The position numbers and the translations under genes are program-made. Of a stretch of 64,000 nt of DNA, positions 7,921-16,612 are shown in pieces. This DNA comes from JAEUJM01 sp044221555. Its GTDB lineage: Bacteria; Actinomycetota; Acidimicrobiia; Acidimicrobiales; DATDAH01. The stretch spans positions 186,001 to 250,000 of the forward strand of contig JBGAOY010000002.1 in assembly GCA_044221555.1 (NCBI GenBank). The letters run 5' to 3'. Positions within the stretch are counted from its first letter, which is position 1. Each line of letters begins with the position of its first letter. The notes under the pieces were generated by a model that was not told the origin of the DNA, did no database searches, and saw only the letters and a list, made by a program, of their open reading frames with translations.

Positions 7921-8768
7921 GGGGCGTTCTCGCCTCTCCCCTCGGGTTCCTGATCGGGCTGTCGCTCGGTGCCCTCGGCGGCGGCGGCTCGATCCTGGCG
8001 GTACCGGTCCTGGTGTACGTCGCCGGGGAGAGCCCGCAGGCGGCCACCACCACCTCGCTGATCGTGGTGGGCCTGGCCGCGCTCGTGGGCATGACCGAGC
8101 ACCATCGCGCGGGGCGGGTGCGGGTGAAGGACGGCCTGATGTTCGGCCTGGCCGGCATCGGGGGTTCGTTCGCGGGCTCGGCCCTCAACCGTCACCTCGA
8201 CCCCGACGTGCTGCTGCTCGCCTTCTCGGGTCTGATCGTGGTGGCTGCCTGGCGGATGCTCACGGGCTGCCCCACCTGCACGAGGGTGGGGGCCGAGGCC
8301 GCCGAACGGGAGGCCGCCGAACGGGAGGCCGCCGGGCCCGACGTGGCCGAGGGCGGCAGCACGACGGTGGACGTCCACCTGCACGCCGACCTGGTCACCA
8401 TCTTGAAGGTGCTCGGCGCCGGCACCGTGGTGGGCTTCTTCACGGGCCTGTTCGGTGTGGGTGGCGGGTTCGTGATCGTTCCGGCCCTCACCCTGCTGCT
8501 GGGCTTCACCATGCCCGAGGCGGTCGGCACCTCATTGCTGATCATCGCCATCAACTGCGCGACGGCCCTGACCGCCCGCCTGGGCCACGGGGGCGTCGAC
8601 TGGGCCGTGACCGTCCCGTTCGCGGTGTCGGCGCTGGCCGGGGTGCTGACGGGCACCCGCCTGGCCGACCGGCTGCCGGCCACGACCATGTTGCGCTGGT
8701 TCGCAGCCCTGCTGGTGGCCGTCGCGGTCTACACCGCCACGAAGTCGCTGGTCGCCCTGCTGGCCTAG
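7917..8768 (+). CDS. TauE/SafE-family membrane exporter (probable sulfite or organosulfonate export)
   Basis: The 283-residue polytopic membrane protein has the TauE/SafE duplicated pattern: GALGGGGSILAVPVLVY near residue 18 and its repeat GLFGVGGGFVIVPALTLLLG near 178, with about eight hydrophobic segments. The cytoplasmic loop between the halves holds CPTC and a short repeated AEREA segment. The GTG start overlaps the stop of the persulfide dioxygenase gene by four bases. Together with that gene, export of the sulfite produced is the natural reading, but the substrate is inferred from context only. Confidence 0.82.
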   Translation: MRGVLASPLGFLIGLSLGALGGGGSILAVPVLVYVAGESPQAATTTSLIVVGLAALVGMTEHHRAGRVRVKDGLMFGLAGIGGSFAGSALNRHLDPDVLLLAFSGLIVVAAWRMLTGCPTCTRVGAEAAEREAAEREAAGPDVAEGGSTTVDVHLHADLVTILKVLGAGTVVGFFTGLFGVGGGFVIVPALTLLLGFTMPEAVGTSLLIIAINCATALTARLGHGGVDWAVTVPFAVSALAGVLTGTRLADRLPATTMLRWFAALLVAVAVYTATKSLVALLA

Positions 8769-8830
8769 CTCCTCCTCTGTCGGAGCGCCTGCGGCATCGG
8801 GTTCGCCCAGCTCACGGCTCCGCTCCGCCA
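8766..8830 (-). repeat. Diverged copy of the dispersed ~70-bp repeat
   Basis: Read leftward this segment gives GGCGGAGCGGAGCCGTGAGC, then GCGAACCCGATGCCG, then GACAGAGGAGGAGCTAG, which parallels the units at 1953-2122 and 3881-4019 element by element. As in those copies it abuts a stop codon, here the TAG of the exporter gene at 8766-8768. It lies between two convergent genes. Confidence 0.55.
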
Positions 8831-8890
8831 CGTCGCGCTCCACTGCGCCACGTCGCGCTCCACTGCGCCACGTCGCGCTCCACTGCGCCA
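8831..8890. repeat. Three exact 20-bp tandem repeats
   Basis: CGTCGCGCTCCACTGCGCCA occurs three times without change at 8831, 8851 and 8871, between the convergent exporter and histone-like genes. A further duplication of CCGACCGCTCCGCCAC (minus strand, period about 25) spans the stop codon of the histone-like gene at 8946-8948. There are no spacers, so this is not a CRISPR array. Confidence 0.85.
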
Positions 8891-8945
8891 CGTCGCGACC
8901 GTTCACGACGGGTCACGCCGCCACGTGGCGGAGCGGTCGGTGGCG

Positions 8946-9785
8946 TCAGGTGGCGGAGCGGTCGGCGAGGGCGCGCACCCGGGTCGCCGTCTCACGGGTG
9001 GCGTCGCGCAGGTCGTCCACCAGTTGGCGGGCGTCGTCGCGCACCCCGTCACGGCTGGCCGACACCTGGGCCCGCATCTGCTCCAGGGAGTCGCGGGCGG
9101 TGTCGAGTGCGCCCTCGGCGCGCCCGATGGCGCTGTCGACCTGGGCGCGGGCGTCGCCGCCGATGCTGCCGGCCTGGTCGCGCAGCCGGCGGACCTGGTC
9201 GCGCGACGCGTCGACGAGGTCGGCCAGGGCGGCGCGGTAGGCGCTCCCGCTCGTGGCGGCCTCGGTCCGCAGGTCGGCGCCGATGGTGCGCAACTCGGCC
9301 TCGAGCCGGTCGCCGGCCCGGCGGGCGTCACCCGCGGCCTCCTGCCACAGCTTGCCGGCGGCCTCGCCCAGGCGCTGGACGGCGGCGCTGAGCGCCTCGA
9401 AGTCCACGCGGGCCTGGTCGACGAAGGGGCCGAGCCGCTCGCGCACCTCGGCGGTCTGCTCCTCGAGTTGGGTGCCGAACCCGCGCAGGCGCTCGCCGAG
9501 GTCGTCGAGCCACTCGGTCATGGCCTCGCGGGTGGCGTCGCGGTCGAGCGACAGCGCGGCCGTCGCCTTCGCGGGGGTGGCCTTCTTGGTGGTGGCCTTG
9601 GTCGCCTTCTTGGCCGGCGCCTTCTTGGCCGGGGCCTTCTTGGCGGCCGTCTTCTTGGCCGGCGCCTTCTTGGCCGGGGCCTTCTTGGCGGCCGTCTTCT
9701 TGGCCGGCGCCTTCTTGGCGGTCTTCTTCGCCGCGGCCGCCTTCTTCTTGGTGGCCTTCTTGGCTGTCGTCTCGTCCGTTGCCAT
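8946..9785 (-). CDS. Lysine/alanine-rich histone H1-like protein with long coiled coil
   Basis: The 279-residue protein has two parts. Residues 1-75 are an unstructured basic tail made of AAKKAPAKK-type repeats, like the tails of eukaryotic histone H1 and of bacterial nucleoid proteins. Residues 80-279 have no cysteine or catalytic motif and consist of amphipathic, Arg/Asp/Glu-rich heptads (for example VRRLRDQAGSIGGDARAQVDS) resembling apolipoprotein or LEA-type helices. It probably binds DNA or polyphosphate through the tail and self-associates through the coil. Only the class, not a function, can be supported. It is convergent with the exporter gene and divergent from the radical SAM genes, with 202 bases between starts. 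Confidence 0.7.
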   Translation of the reverse strand: MATDETTAKKATKKKAAAAKKTAKKAPAKKTAAKKAPAKKAPAKKTAAKKAPAKKAPAKKATKATTKKATPAKATAALSLDRDATREAMTEWLDDLGERLRGFGTQLEEQTAEVRERLGPFVDQARVDFEALSAAVQRLGEAAGKLWQEAAGDARRAGDRLEAELRTIGADLRTEAATSGSAYRAALADLVDASRDQVRRLRDQAGSIGGDARAQVDSAIGRAEGALDTARDSLEQMRAQVSASRDGVRDDARQLVDDLRDATRETATRVRALADRSAT

Positions 9786-9987
9786 CGCCGTCGCCTCCTG
9801 GGCCCTCGCCCGTCCGGGGCCGTGGCCGACCCGCTCATACCATCATCAGCCACACCGGGCCCGGTGGCCAGGGGCGAAGGTCCCGCCTGGCCCGGTCGCT
9901 TCGCGGGCCGTGACCGGTGGTCGCGGGGTGTGGCGGCGTCTACCATCGCCGGGACGGCGTGCGCAGTCGAGGCCGAGGAGATCACCG

Positions 9988-11511
9988 ATGTTCAAGAGGC
10001 GCAAGCGCGGCGGGGCGGGCGAGGCGTCGGTCGCCGAAGACGAGACCGAGGCGCAACCGGCGTCGTCGGCGCCCCTCACCCCGGATGGCGACCCCACCTG
10101 CCAGGCCCCGCACGTGATGCTGCGGTTCACGCCCGACGGGCGGGTGCTCGTGTGCTGTGCCAACGACCAGCACGCACTGGGCGTGATCGGCACCGAGTCG
10201 CTGCGCGAGATCTGGGACGGTGACGAGCGCAAGCGCATCGCCGATGCCCTCGACGCGCTCGACTACTCCCTGGGCTGCGACGAGTGCGGCGTGGAGCGGG
10301 CCATCGGCAACCGGGCGGGGAGCATCGAGGCGATGTGGGACCACTTCGCCGACAAGCCCGGCCCCCACGCCTGGCCCCGGCGCATGGAGTTCGCGGTCTC
10401 GAACACCTGCAACCTGCAGTGCGTGCAGTGCAACGGCGACCGCTCGTCGGCCATCCGGTCGCAGCGCGAGCACCGTCCGCCGCTGGCGTCCCGCTACGAC
10501 GACGCGTTCTTCGACGAGCTCCTCGAGTTCCTCCCCCACCTCGAGGTGGCCACGTTCGCCGGCGGCGAGCCCTTCCTGGCCCGGGAGACGCGGCGCATCT
10601 TCGACCTGCTCATCGACAACGGTTGGAAGCCCAAGGTGCAGGTGGTCACCAACACCACGATCTGGGACGAGCGCGTCGAGCACTACCTCCGAGCGCTGGA
10701 GATGGACGTCACCGTGTCGATCGACGGCGCCACGGCCGAGACCTTCGAGGCCATCCGGGTCGGCGCCGACTACCACGAGTCGTGGGCCAACGTCGACCGT
10801 TTCGTCGAGATGACCCGCACGTACGGCGGCACCGTCACCATCAACTTCTGCCTGATGCCCCAGAACTGGCACGAGTTCGGCGACCTGTTGCTGCGGGCCG
10901 ATGCCCTCGACCTCCAGGTCGACGTGATCCCCGTCACCTTCCCGGCCCGGTTCAACATCCTCAACATGGCCGAGGACGAGCTCCGTCACGCCGTGGCCAC
11001 CCTCGACGCCCAGGATGCCGAGATCCGGGACCAGCTCCGACGCAATCGCCCCGTGTGGGACACCAAGTTGGCGCTCCTGCGCCGCCAGCTCGACCTCCTG
11101 CAGGCGGGCGAGCTCCCGGTCAGCATCGGGCCACGCGCCAAGGCGCCCGCGTCCGACGACGTGGTCGAGTCGCTCAAGACCGAGCTGCGGGCGTGGGCCG
11201 ACCAGGACCCGATCGTCATCCGGATCGTCGACGGCCTGGTCGAGCAGGTCGACGCACCGGGCTGGGCGGCCCCGCTCGACCCGTCGCGTTGGATCGGCTG
11301 GTCGAACGAGGTGCTCATGGCCGACATGGTCGACCGCCTCGGGCGCTTCCGCGACTTCGAGATCGGGGTGGGCGACGACGGTGTGCAGCGGGCCTCCTAC
11401 TGGATCGACTTCGGGGGTGAGCGGGTCCCGTTCCGGTCGTTCATCGCCGATGGCTATCTGCTCGGTGCCTGCCCGGTCGCCCTCGACCAACTCGCCGGCT
11501 CGCATCCCTGA
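9988..11511 (+). CDS. Radical SAM protein with N-terminal twitch-like domain (first of two)
   Basis: The 507-residue protein has a canonical radical SAM CxxxCxxC at Cys141, Cys145 and Cys148 (NTCNLQCVQC), followed by TFAGGEPFL and SIDGATAETFEAIR of the barrel. Before it, residues 50-105 carry LVCCAN (Cys56, Cys57) and GCDECG (Cys97, Cys100) in a LGVIGTESLREIWDG context. This SPASM/twitch-like pattern probably binds an auxiliary iron-sulfur cluster and sits at the N-terminus instead of the usual C-terminus. The tail (about 400-507) looks PAS-like. The ATG at 9988 (MFKRRKRGG) was chosen over a long upstream extension on the complement of the lysine-rich gene. It begins a three-gene rightward cluster; the substrate is unknown. 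Confidence 0.85.
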   Translation: MFKRRKRGGAGEASVAEDETEAQPASSAPLTPDGDPTCQAPHVMLRFTPDGRVLVCCANDQHALGVIGTESLREIWDGDERKRIADALDALDYSLGCDECGVERAIGNRAGSIEAMWDHFADKPGPHAWPRRMEFAVSNTCNLQCVQCNGDRSSAIRSQREHRPPLASRYDDAFFDELLEFLPHLEVATFAGGEPFLARETRRIFDLLIDNGWKPKVQVVTNTTIWDERVEHYLRALEMDVTVSIDGATAETFEAIRVGADYHESWANVDRFVEMTRTYGGTVTINFCLMPQNWHEFGDLLLRADALDLQVDVIPVTFPARFNILNMAEDELRHAVATLDAQDAEIRDQLRRNRPVWDTKLALLRRQLDLLQAGELPVSIGPRAKAPASDDVVESLKTELRAWADQDPIVIRIVDGLVEQVDAPGWAAPLDPSRWIGWSNEVLMADMVDRLGRFRDFEIGVGDDGVQRASYWIDFGGERVPFRSFIADGYLLGACPVALDQLAGSHP

Positions 11512-11574
11512 CCGGGGCCCCGGCCCTGGCGCCAGGCCCCAGGGGGCCCACAGGCCGTGCGCTAGCCTCCTGCG

Positions 11575-12543
11575 GTGCTCACGCCACTGAAGCGGTACAT
11601 CAAGCGCACCGCACGGCCGCTGATCGCGAGCGTCGCCCAGCAGATCTGGGCGGAGAACGCCGACGAGACGGTGGGAGCGCACGTCGACAGCCGGCTGCAC
11701 GACGCCCTCGCCGGCCAGGTGCTGCCCCTCGTCGACCAGCGGGTGGCGCGGGCGCCGATGTACACCGCCCGCAACGTCCCGATCGAGCCCGAGGCCGACG
11801 ACATCGCGGTGCCGATGGGGCGCCGCGAGCCCGGCGCCGGGCTCCCGGTGCCGCCCCGCGAGATGTGGCAGATCGACGTGCCCGACGATGCCGAGTACCT
11901 CGCCACGGGCCTCGAGCACCTCGGGCGGATGACCGACATCCTGGCCGCCAACGGCGCCCCCCGCGAGGCGTGGGGCCCCGTGCTCGAGATCGGGGTGGGC
12001 TCGGGACGTCTCCTGCGCCATCTCGAGGAGCACGCCGCCCACCACGAGGTGTGGGGCGTCGACGTCGACGAGGCCGGCGTCAACTGGCTGAGCGAGAACC
12101 TGTCCCCACCGTTCCGGTTCGCACCCTGCTCGTCCGAGCCCCACCTGCCGTTCGACGACCGGTCGTTCGGGCTGGTCTACGCCGGATCGGTCTTCACCCA
12201 CATCGCCGAGCTGGTGGACGCCTGGGTGCTCGAATTGCGGCGGGTCACCCGTCCCGGCGGGTGGTTGTTCATCACCTTCCAGGACCAGCACTGGGTCGAC
12301 CAGATCAGGGCCCTGGACGACGACCACTGGATCGGCCACCGGCTCGAGGCCGGCCGCCCCCTGGTGGACCGCCTCGGGGTCGACGCCTGGATGGTGTCGC
12401 TCGGGCGGGCCAACACGGGGGCGATGGTGCTGCACGACCGCGACTCGCTGGTGCGGCGCTGGGGTCAGTTCTTCGAGGTCGTGGCCGTCGAGAACGAGGC
12501 GCGCTCGCTGCAGAGCGGCATCGTGCTGCGCCGTCACCCCTGA
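11575..12543 (+). CDS. Class I SAM-dependent methyltransferase
   Basis: The 322-residue protein has the methyltransferase motif I VLEIGVGSGRLLRHL near residue 139, motif II VWGVDVDEAG, the motif RSFGLVYAGSVFTHI near 198, and LRRVTRPGGWLFITF near 222. It is a small-molecule or glycan/peptide class enzyme; nothing identifies the acceptor. Residues 1-110 are an N-terminal extension without a known domain. It starts with GTG, 63 bases after the first radical SAM gene. That gap contains two 12-base palindromes, CCGGGGCCCCGG (11512-11523) and CCTGGCGCCAGG (11525-11536). The position between two similar radical SAM genes suggests a shared pathway. Confidence 0.85.
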   Translation: MLTPLKRYIKRTARPLIASVAQQIWAENADETVGAHVDSRLHDALAGQVLPLVDQRVARAPMYTARNVPIEPEADDIAVPMGRREPGAGLPVPPREMWQIDVPDDAEYLATGLEHLGRMTDILAANGAPREAWGPVLEIGVGSGRLLRHLEEHAAHHEVWGVDVDEAGVNWLSENLSPPFRFAPCSSEPHLPFDDRSFGLVYAGSVFTHIAELVDAWVLELRRVTRPGGWLFITFQDQHWVDQIRALDDDHWIGHRLEAGRPLVDRLGVDAWMVSLGRANTGAMVLHDRDSLVRRWGQFFEVVAVENEARSLQSGIVLRRHP

Positions 12544-12601
12544 CCGGACGGTCGACGGTTGGCGATGGCCTGCGTATCGTGACCGCGGTGGAGGCCCCTA
12601 C

Positions 12602-14209
12602 ATGACGCGTGTTCGAGACATCCGCGTCCGGCTGCGGTCGGGTCGTCCCGGCCGGTCGGGGCCCGCGGGAACGCGGCCGGTCGCCGGCACCGTCGCCGCT
12701 CCAGGGACCTCGTCGCCGCCCTACTCGGCGTGCTACGCGCCGTCGGTCCAGCTCTTCTTCCAGCCGAGCGGCGACGTGCGGGCGTGCTGCCACAACTTCA
12801 ACCACTCGCTCGGCAACGTCGGCACCCAGCGGCTACGTGACATATGGGACGGCGCCGCCGCCGAGGCGCTGCGCTCGGCGCTCGCCGCCGACGACTACTC
12901 GCTCGGGTGTCGTGGCTGTGAGAACCAGGTGCGGCTCGAGGGTCGGCCCGGCTCGGCGCCGGAGCGCTTCGACCCGTGGGCCGGCCACCTCACCGCCGAC
13001 CCGGGCTCGCGGCGTTGGCCCCGGGTGATGGAGTTCAACCTCAGCAACGCCTGCAACCTCCAGTGCATCCAGTGCAACGGCGACCTGTCGTCGTCCATCC
13101 GCACCCATCGCGAGGGCCGAGCGCCTCTGCCGAAGGTCTACGACGACCAGTTCTTCGCCGACCTGGCCGAGTTCCTGCCTCACCTCGACCGGGTGCAGTT
13201 CGCCGGCGGGGAGCCCTTCCTCGCTTCGGAGAACTACCGGGTGTGGGACCTGATGGCCGAGGTGGCGCCCGGGCTGCCCACCACCGTGGTCACCAACGCC
13301 ACCCAGTGGAACAAGCGGGTGCAGGACGTGCTCGAGCGGGTACCTCTGGGGTTCTGCTTCTCGGTCGACGGCATCACCAAGGCCACCTACGAGGCCATCC
13401 GGATCGACGCCGACTTCGACGAGGTGCTGGTCAACCTCGACCGCTTCTGCGCGTACGCGCGAGACCGCGGCACCTCGGTGGCGATGAACCACTGCCTGAT
13501 GGTGCAGAACTACCACGAGTTCGGCGACCTGCTGCTCTGGGCGGAGGAGCGGTCGATCCCCGTGAACGTGTCGGTGGTGCGCCAGCCCGGGCACTGCAGC
13601 ATCGCCCGCCTCTCCACCGAGGAGATGCAGGGCGTGCGGGCGTCGCTCGAGGCCCAGGACGCGTGGGTCCGCCCGCAGCTCGAGCTGAACGCGGCCATCT
13701 GGGACACCGAGTTGGCGAGGATCCGTCACTGGGCCGAGAGCGGCTCGGGCGAGGAGGGCCCCGACTCCGAATTCGGCGGGTCGGCCTTCAACGTCATGTC
13801 GTTCTACCGGGCCGGGTCCGGACCGTACGACGACCGGGCCGCGAAGGCCGAGCTGCTGGCCTTCGCCGAGGACGGGGTGGTGCACGAGATCACCGTCGGC
13901 CCCGACGACCGGGTGCTGTCGTGCTCACCGGGCCTCCGCGAGCTCTTGGGCGACGCGGCCATGGGCCTGGTGGGGGAGTCGGTCCACGGCCTGCCCGGCC
14001 TGTCCACGGCCCGGTTCGGCACCATGTTGCGCTACGACGTGCTGGCCGAGGACGACGACCGCATCGACGCCCAGGTCACCTACCGCCGGGCCGAGTTCCG
14101 CCTCACCACGGTGGCGATGCGCAACGAGAGCGGCTGGGCCGACGAGGCCAAGATCGTCATCGCCACCCGGCGGGTCGACGACCCCGACGAGGCCGGCGCC
14201 CCGGCCTGA
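12602..14209 (+). CDS. Radical SAM protein with N-terminal twitch-like domain and PAS-like tail (second of two)
   Basis: The 535-residue protein is a divergent paralogue of the product at 9988-11511. It has N-terminal RACCHNFNHSLGNV and GCRGCENQ cysteines of a probable auxiliary cluster, the radical SAM CxxxCxxC at Cys151, Cys155 and Cys158 (NACNLQCIQC), VQFAGGEPFLA and FSVDGITKATYEAIR. Residues from about 415 look like a PAS domain (ELLAFAEDGVVHEITVGPDD). The first 35 residues are Arg/Gly/Pro-rich. A GGTGGAGG sequence lies just before the ATG. It is the third gene of the cluster. No short precursor-peptide gene was found in the gaps, so a peptide substrate is unproven. Confidence 0.85.
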   Translation: MTRVRDIRVRLRSGRPGRSGPAGTRPVAGTVAAPGTSSPPYSACYAPSVQLFFQPSGDVRACCHNFNHSLGNVGTQRLRDIWDGAAAEALRSALAADDYSLGCRGCENQVRLEGRPGSAPERFDPWAGHLTADPGSRRWPRVMEFNLSNACNLQCIQCNGDLSSSIRTHREGRAPLPKVYDDQFFADLAEFLPHLDRVQFAGGEPFLASENYRVWDLMAEVAPGLPTTVVTNATQWNKRVQDVLERVPLGFCFSVDGITKATYEAIRIDADFDEVLVNLDRFCAYARDRGTSVAMNHCLMVQNYHEFGDLLLWAEERSIPVNVSVVRQPGHCSIARLSTEEMQGVRASLEAQDAWVRPQLELNAAIWDTELARIRHWAESGSGEEGPDSEFGGSAFNVMSFYRAGSGPYDDRAAKAELLAFAEDGVVHEITVGPDDRVLSCSPGLRELLGDAAMGLVGESVHGLPGLSTARFGTMLRYDVLAEDDDRIDAQVTYRRAEFRLTTVAMRNESGWADEAKIVIATRRVDDPDEAGAPA

Positions 14210-14284
14210 CCACGGGCGGTCCACCGGCTGGGCCCTCCACGGGGTCCACCGGTCCCCGCCCACCCGTCCGCCAACCGACCCCCC

Positions 14285-16612
14285 TCAGTGGCGGGCGGCC
14301 TCCAGGAGGAGGCGGCGCTCGCTCGAGGCCAGCACCCGGCGGGTGGCGGCGGCCGCGTCGGGGGTGACCGACACCGAGGTGATGCCGAAGCGCACCAGGT
14401 GCTCGGCGAAGGCGGGGTTGTTGGACGGGGCCTGCCCGCACAGCGAGCTGGTCAGGCCGTTGTCGCGGGCGGCGGTGATGATGGCCTCGATGGCGGCCAG
14501 CACCGCGGCGTCGGCCGCGTCGAACAGCTCGGCGCAGATCTCCGAGTCGCGGTCGACGCCGAGGACCAGTTGGGTGAGGTCGTTCGAGCCGATCGACACG
14601 CCGTCGATGCCCGCGGCGGCGTAGTCGGCGATGCGGTACACCACCGACGGCACCTCGGCCATGACCCAGCGGAGCAGGCCCCGCTGGCGGCCGAGCGGGC
14701 TGGCGTCGATCAGCTCGAGGCAGGCCTCGAGCTCCCAGAGGGTGCGCACGAACGGCAGCATCAGGTGGAGGTTGGGCGTCTCCTCGCGCACCCGGGCCAG
14801 CACGTCCAGCTCCATGGCGAACACGTCGGGCTCGCGCACGTAGCGGTAGCAGCCCCGGTACCCGATCATCGGGTTGTTCTCCTCGGGCTCGAACTCGGCG
14901 CCGCCCTCGAGGCCGCGGAATTCGTTCGTGCGGAAGTCCATGGCCCGGTACACCACCGGCCGGGGGGCGAAGGCCCGGGTCACCCGGGCCAGCGACGTGG
15001 CCATGGCATCCACGAAGTCCTGGCGGCGACCGTCGGCCAGCAGCTTCTTCGGGTGCATGCCGCCGAGGGCGTCGGTGATCATGAACTCCGCCCGCAGCAG
15101 CCCCACTCCGTCCACCGCCATCGCGGCGGCCTCCTCGGCCCGGTCGGCCATGGCCAGGTTGACGTACAGGCGGGTGGCCAGGGGCTCGTCGGGCCGGGGG
15201 GCGCCGGGTGCGGCGGCGACCGTCGCCGCGGCCGCGGGCTGGGTGCCCACCGCGGTCTGGGCCAGCGCCGCGGTGGCGTCGCCGGCGCGCACCTCGCCCT
15301 TGGCCCCGTCGACGGTGATCAGCTCGCCGTCGCGCAGCACGGTGGTGGCGTTGCGGGCACCGACGATCGCGGGCACCCGCAGCTCGCGGCTCACGATCGC
15401 GGCGTGGCAGGTCATGCCCCCGCCGTCGGTCACCAGGCCCGCGGCCCGGCGCATGGTGGGCACCCAGTCGGGGTTGGTCATCGGCGCGACCAGGATCTCG
15501 CCGTCCTGCAGCAGGTGACCGTCCTTCACCGACGACAGCACGCGGGCCCGTCCCGCGGCGATGCCGGGCGCGGCGGCCAGCCCTCGGACGATCACGCCCG
15601 ACCCCTGGGCGCCCGCGGCGTCCCCGTCGCCGCCGCCGCCGGCATCGTCGGACAGCGTGGTGATGGGCCGCGACTGCACCAGGCGGATGTCGCCCGACGG
15701 TGTCACCACCCATTCGGTGTCCTGGGGTGAGCCGTAGTGCTCCTCGACGGCCCGCCCCAACCGAGCGATGGCCACCACCTGCTCGTCGGTGAGCACCCGC
15801 CGTGTCCGCTCGTCACCGGACAGGGTGACGGTCTGGTCACGCCCGTCGGGCCCGCGCACGATCTTGTGGGTCTTGATGCCGGTGTGGGCGTGGCGGACGT
15901 GCAGCGTGTCCTTGGCCACGAAGTAGCAGTCGGGCTCGACCTGGCCGCCCACCACCACCTCGCCCTGCCCCGGGGCGCCCTCGATCACCAGGGTGGAGCG
16001 GTCGCCGTCGGCCGGGTTGGCGGTGAACATCACGCCCGAGGCCACGGCCTCGGCCATCTCCTGCACCACCACCGCGATCTGGGGCTCGTCGTCGAGGCGC
16101 TGGCCGGCCCGGTAGGCCAGCACCCGCGGGCTGAACGCCGAGGCCCAGCAGTCGACGATGGCCTCGACGAGGGCGTCGGCGCCGCTGACGTTGGTGAACG
16201 TCTCGTTCATGCCCGCGAACGAGGTGCCGGCGGTGTCCTCGGCGGTGGCCGACGAGCGCACCGCGACCGCCACGTCGTCGCCGAGCCCGGCGTAGGCGTC
16301 GAGCACGGCAGGCCGCAGCGCGTCGGGGAGCCCGGCGGTGCGCACCAGGGTGCGGCAGCGCTCGGCCAGCGCGTCGAGTGCGTCGGGGTCGAGCCCGGCG
16401 GCGGTGCCGACCAGGTCGGCCAGCTCGCCCCGCACCCCGCCGGCGTCCATCGCGTCCAGGTACGCGGCGGCGGTGACCACGAAACCGGGGGGGACCGGGA
16501 AACCGGCGGCCACCAGCTCGCCGAGGTTGGCGCCCTTGCCGCCGGCCAGCGGCACCGAGGTGCGGTCGAGGTCGGCGAGCGACACGACGTGGGGGATCGG
16601 CTCAGCGGCCAT
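14285..16612 (-). CDS. ppsA: Phosphoenolpyruvate synthase
   Basis: The 775-residue enzyme converts pyruvate and ATP to PEP, AMP and phosphate in gluconeogenesis. An N-terminal ATP-grasp domain (PLAGGKGANLGELVAAGFPV at residue 22) is followed by the phosphohistidine domain with GGGMTCHAAIVSRELRVPA near 400. The C-terminal PEP-binding barrel has ENNPMIGYRGCYR, SIGSNDLTQLVLGVDRDS and SLCGQAPSNNP. Length is close to the roughly 790 usual for PpsA. Its start overlaps the stop of the site-2 protease gene by 11 bases, so it is the third gene of a coupled leftward operon behind the stress protein and the protease. Confidence 0.93.
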   Translation of the reverse strand: MAAEPIPHVVSLADLDRTSVPLAGGKGANLGELVAAGFPVPPGFVVTAAAYLDAMDAGGVRGELADLVGTAAGLDPDALDALAERCRTLVRTAGLPDALRPAVLDAYAGLGDDVAVAVRSSATAEDTAGTSFAGMNETFTNVSGADALVEAIVDCWASAFSPRVLAYRAGQRLDDEPQIAVVVQEMAEAVASGVMFTANPADGDRSTLVIEGAPGQGEVVVGGQVEPDCYFVAKDTLHVRHAHTGIKTHKIVRGPDGRDQTVTLSGDERTRRVLTDEQVVAIARLGRAVEEHYGSPQDTEWVVTPSGDIRLVQSRPITTLSDDAGGGGDGDAAGAQGSGVIVRGLAAAPGIAAGRARVLSSVKDGHLLQDGEILVAPMTNPDWVPTMRRAAGLVTDGGGMTCHAAIVSRELRVPAIVGARNATTVLRDGELITVDGAKGEVRAGDATAALAQTAVGTQPAAAATVAAAPGAPRPDEPLATRLYVNLAMADRAEEAAAMAVDGVGLLRAEFMITDALGGMHPKKLLADGRRQDFVDAMATSLARVTRAFAPRPVVYRAMDFRTNEFRGLEGGAEFEPEENNPMIGYRGCYRYVREPDVFAMELDVLARVREETPNLHLMLPFVRTLWELEACLELIDASPLGRQRGLLRWVMAEVPSVVYRIADYAAAGIDGVSIGSNDLTQLVLGVDRDSEICAELFDAADAAVLAAIEAIITAARDNGLTSSLCGQAPSNNPAFAEHLVRFGITSVSVTPDAAAATRRVLASSERRLLLEAARH

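Noticed and set aside
8831..8890. Possible CRISPR array at the 20-bp repeats
   Set aside because: The three units are directly contiguous with no spacers and no cas genes are nearby; it is a simple tandem repeat.
9982..12537. Very long minus-strand open frame opposite the first radical SAM and methyltransferase genes
   Set aside because: Its translation is low-complexity (His, Gly, Val, Arg-rich) without any motif, whereas the plus strand encodes complete enzymes. It is a by-product of high GC content.
9786..14284. Search for a precursor peptide encoded with the radical SAM cluster (RiPP pathway)
   Set aside because: The gaps at 9786-9987, 11512-11574, 12544-12601 and 14210-14284 contain no short frame with a ribosome-binding site and a leader/core-like peptide.
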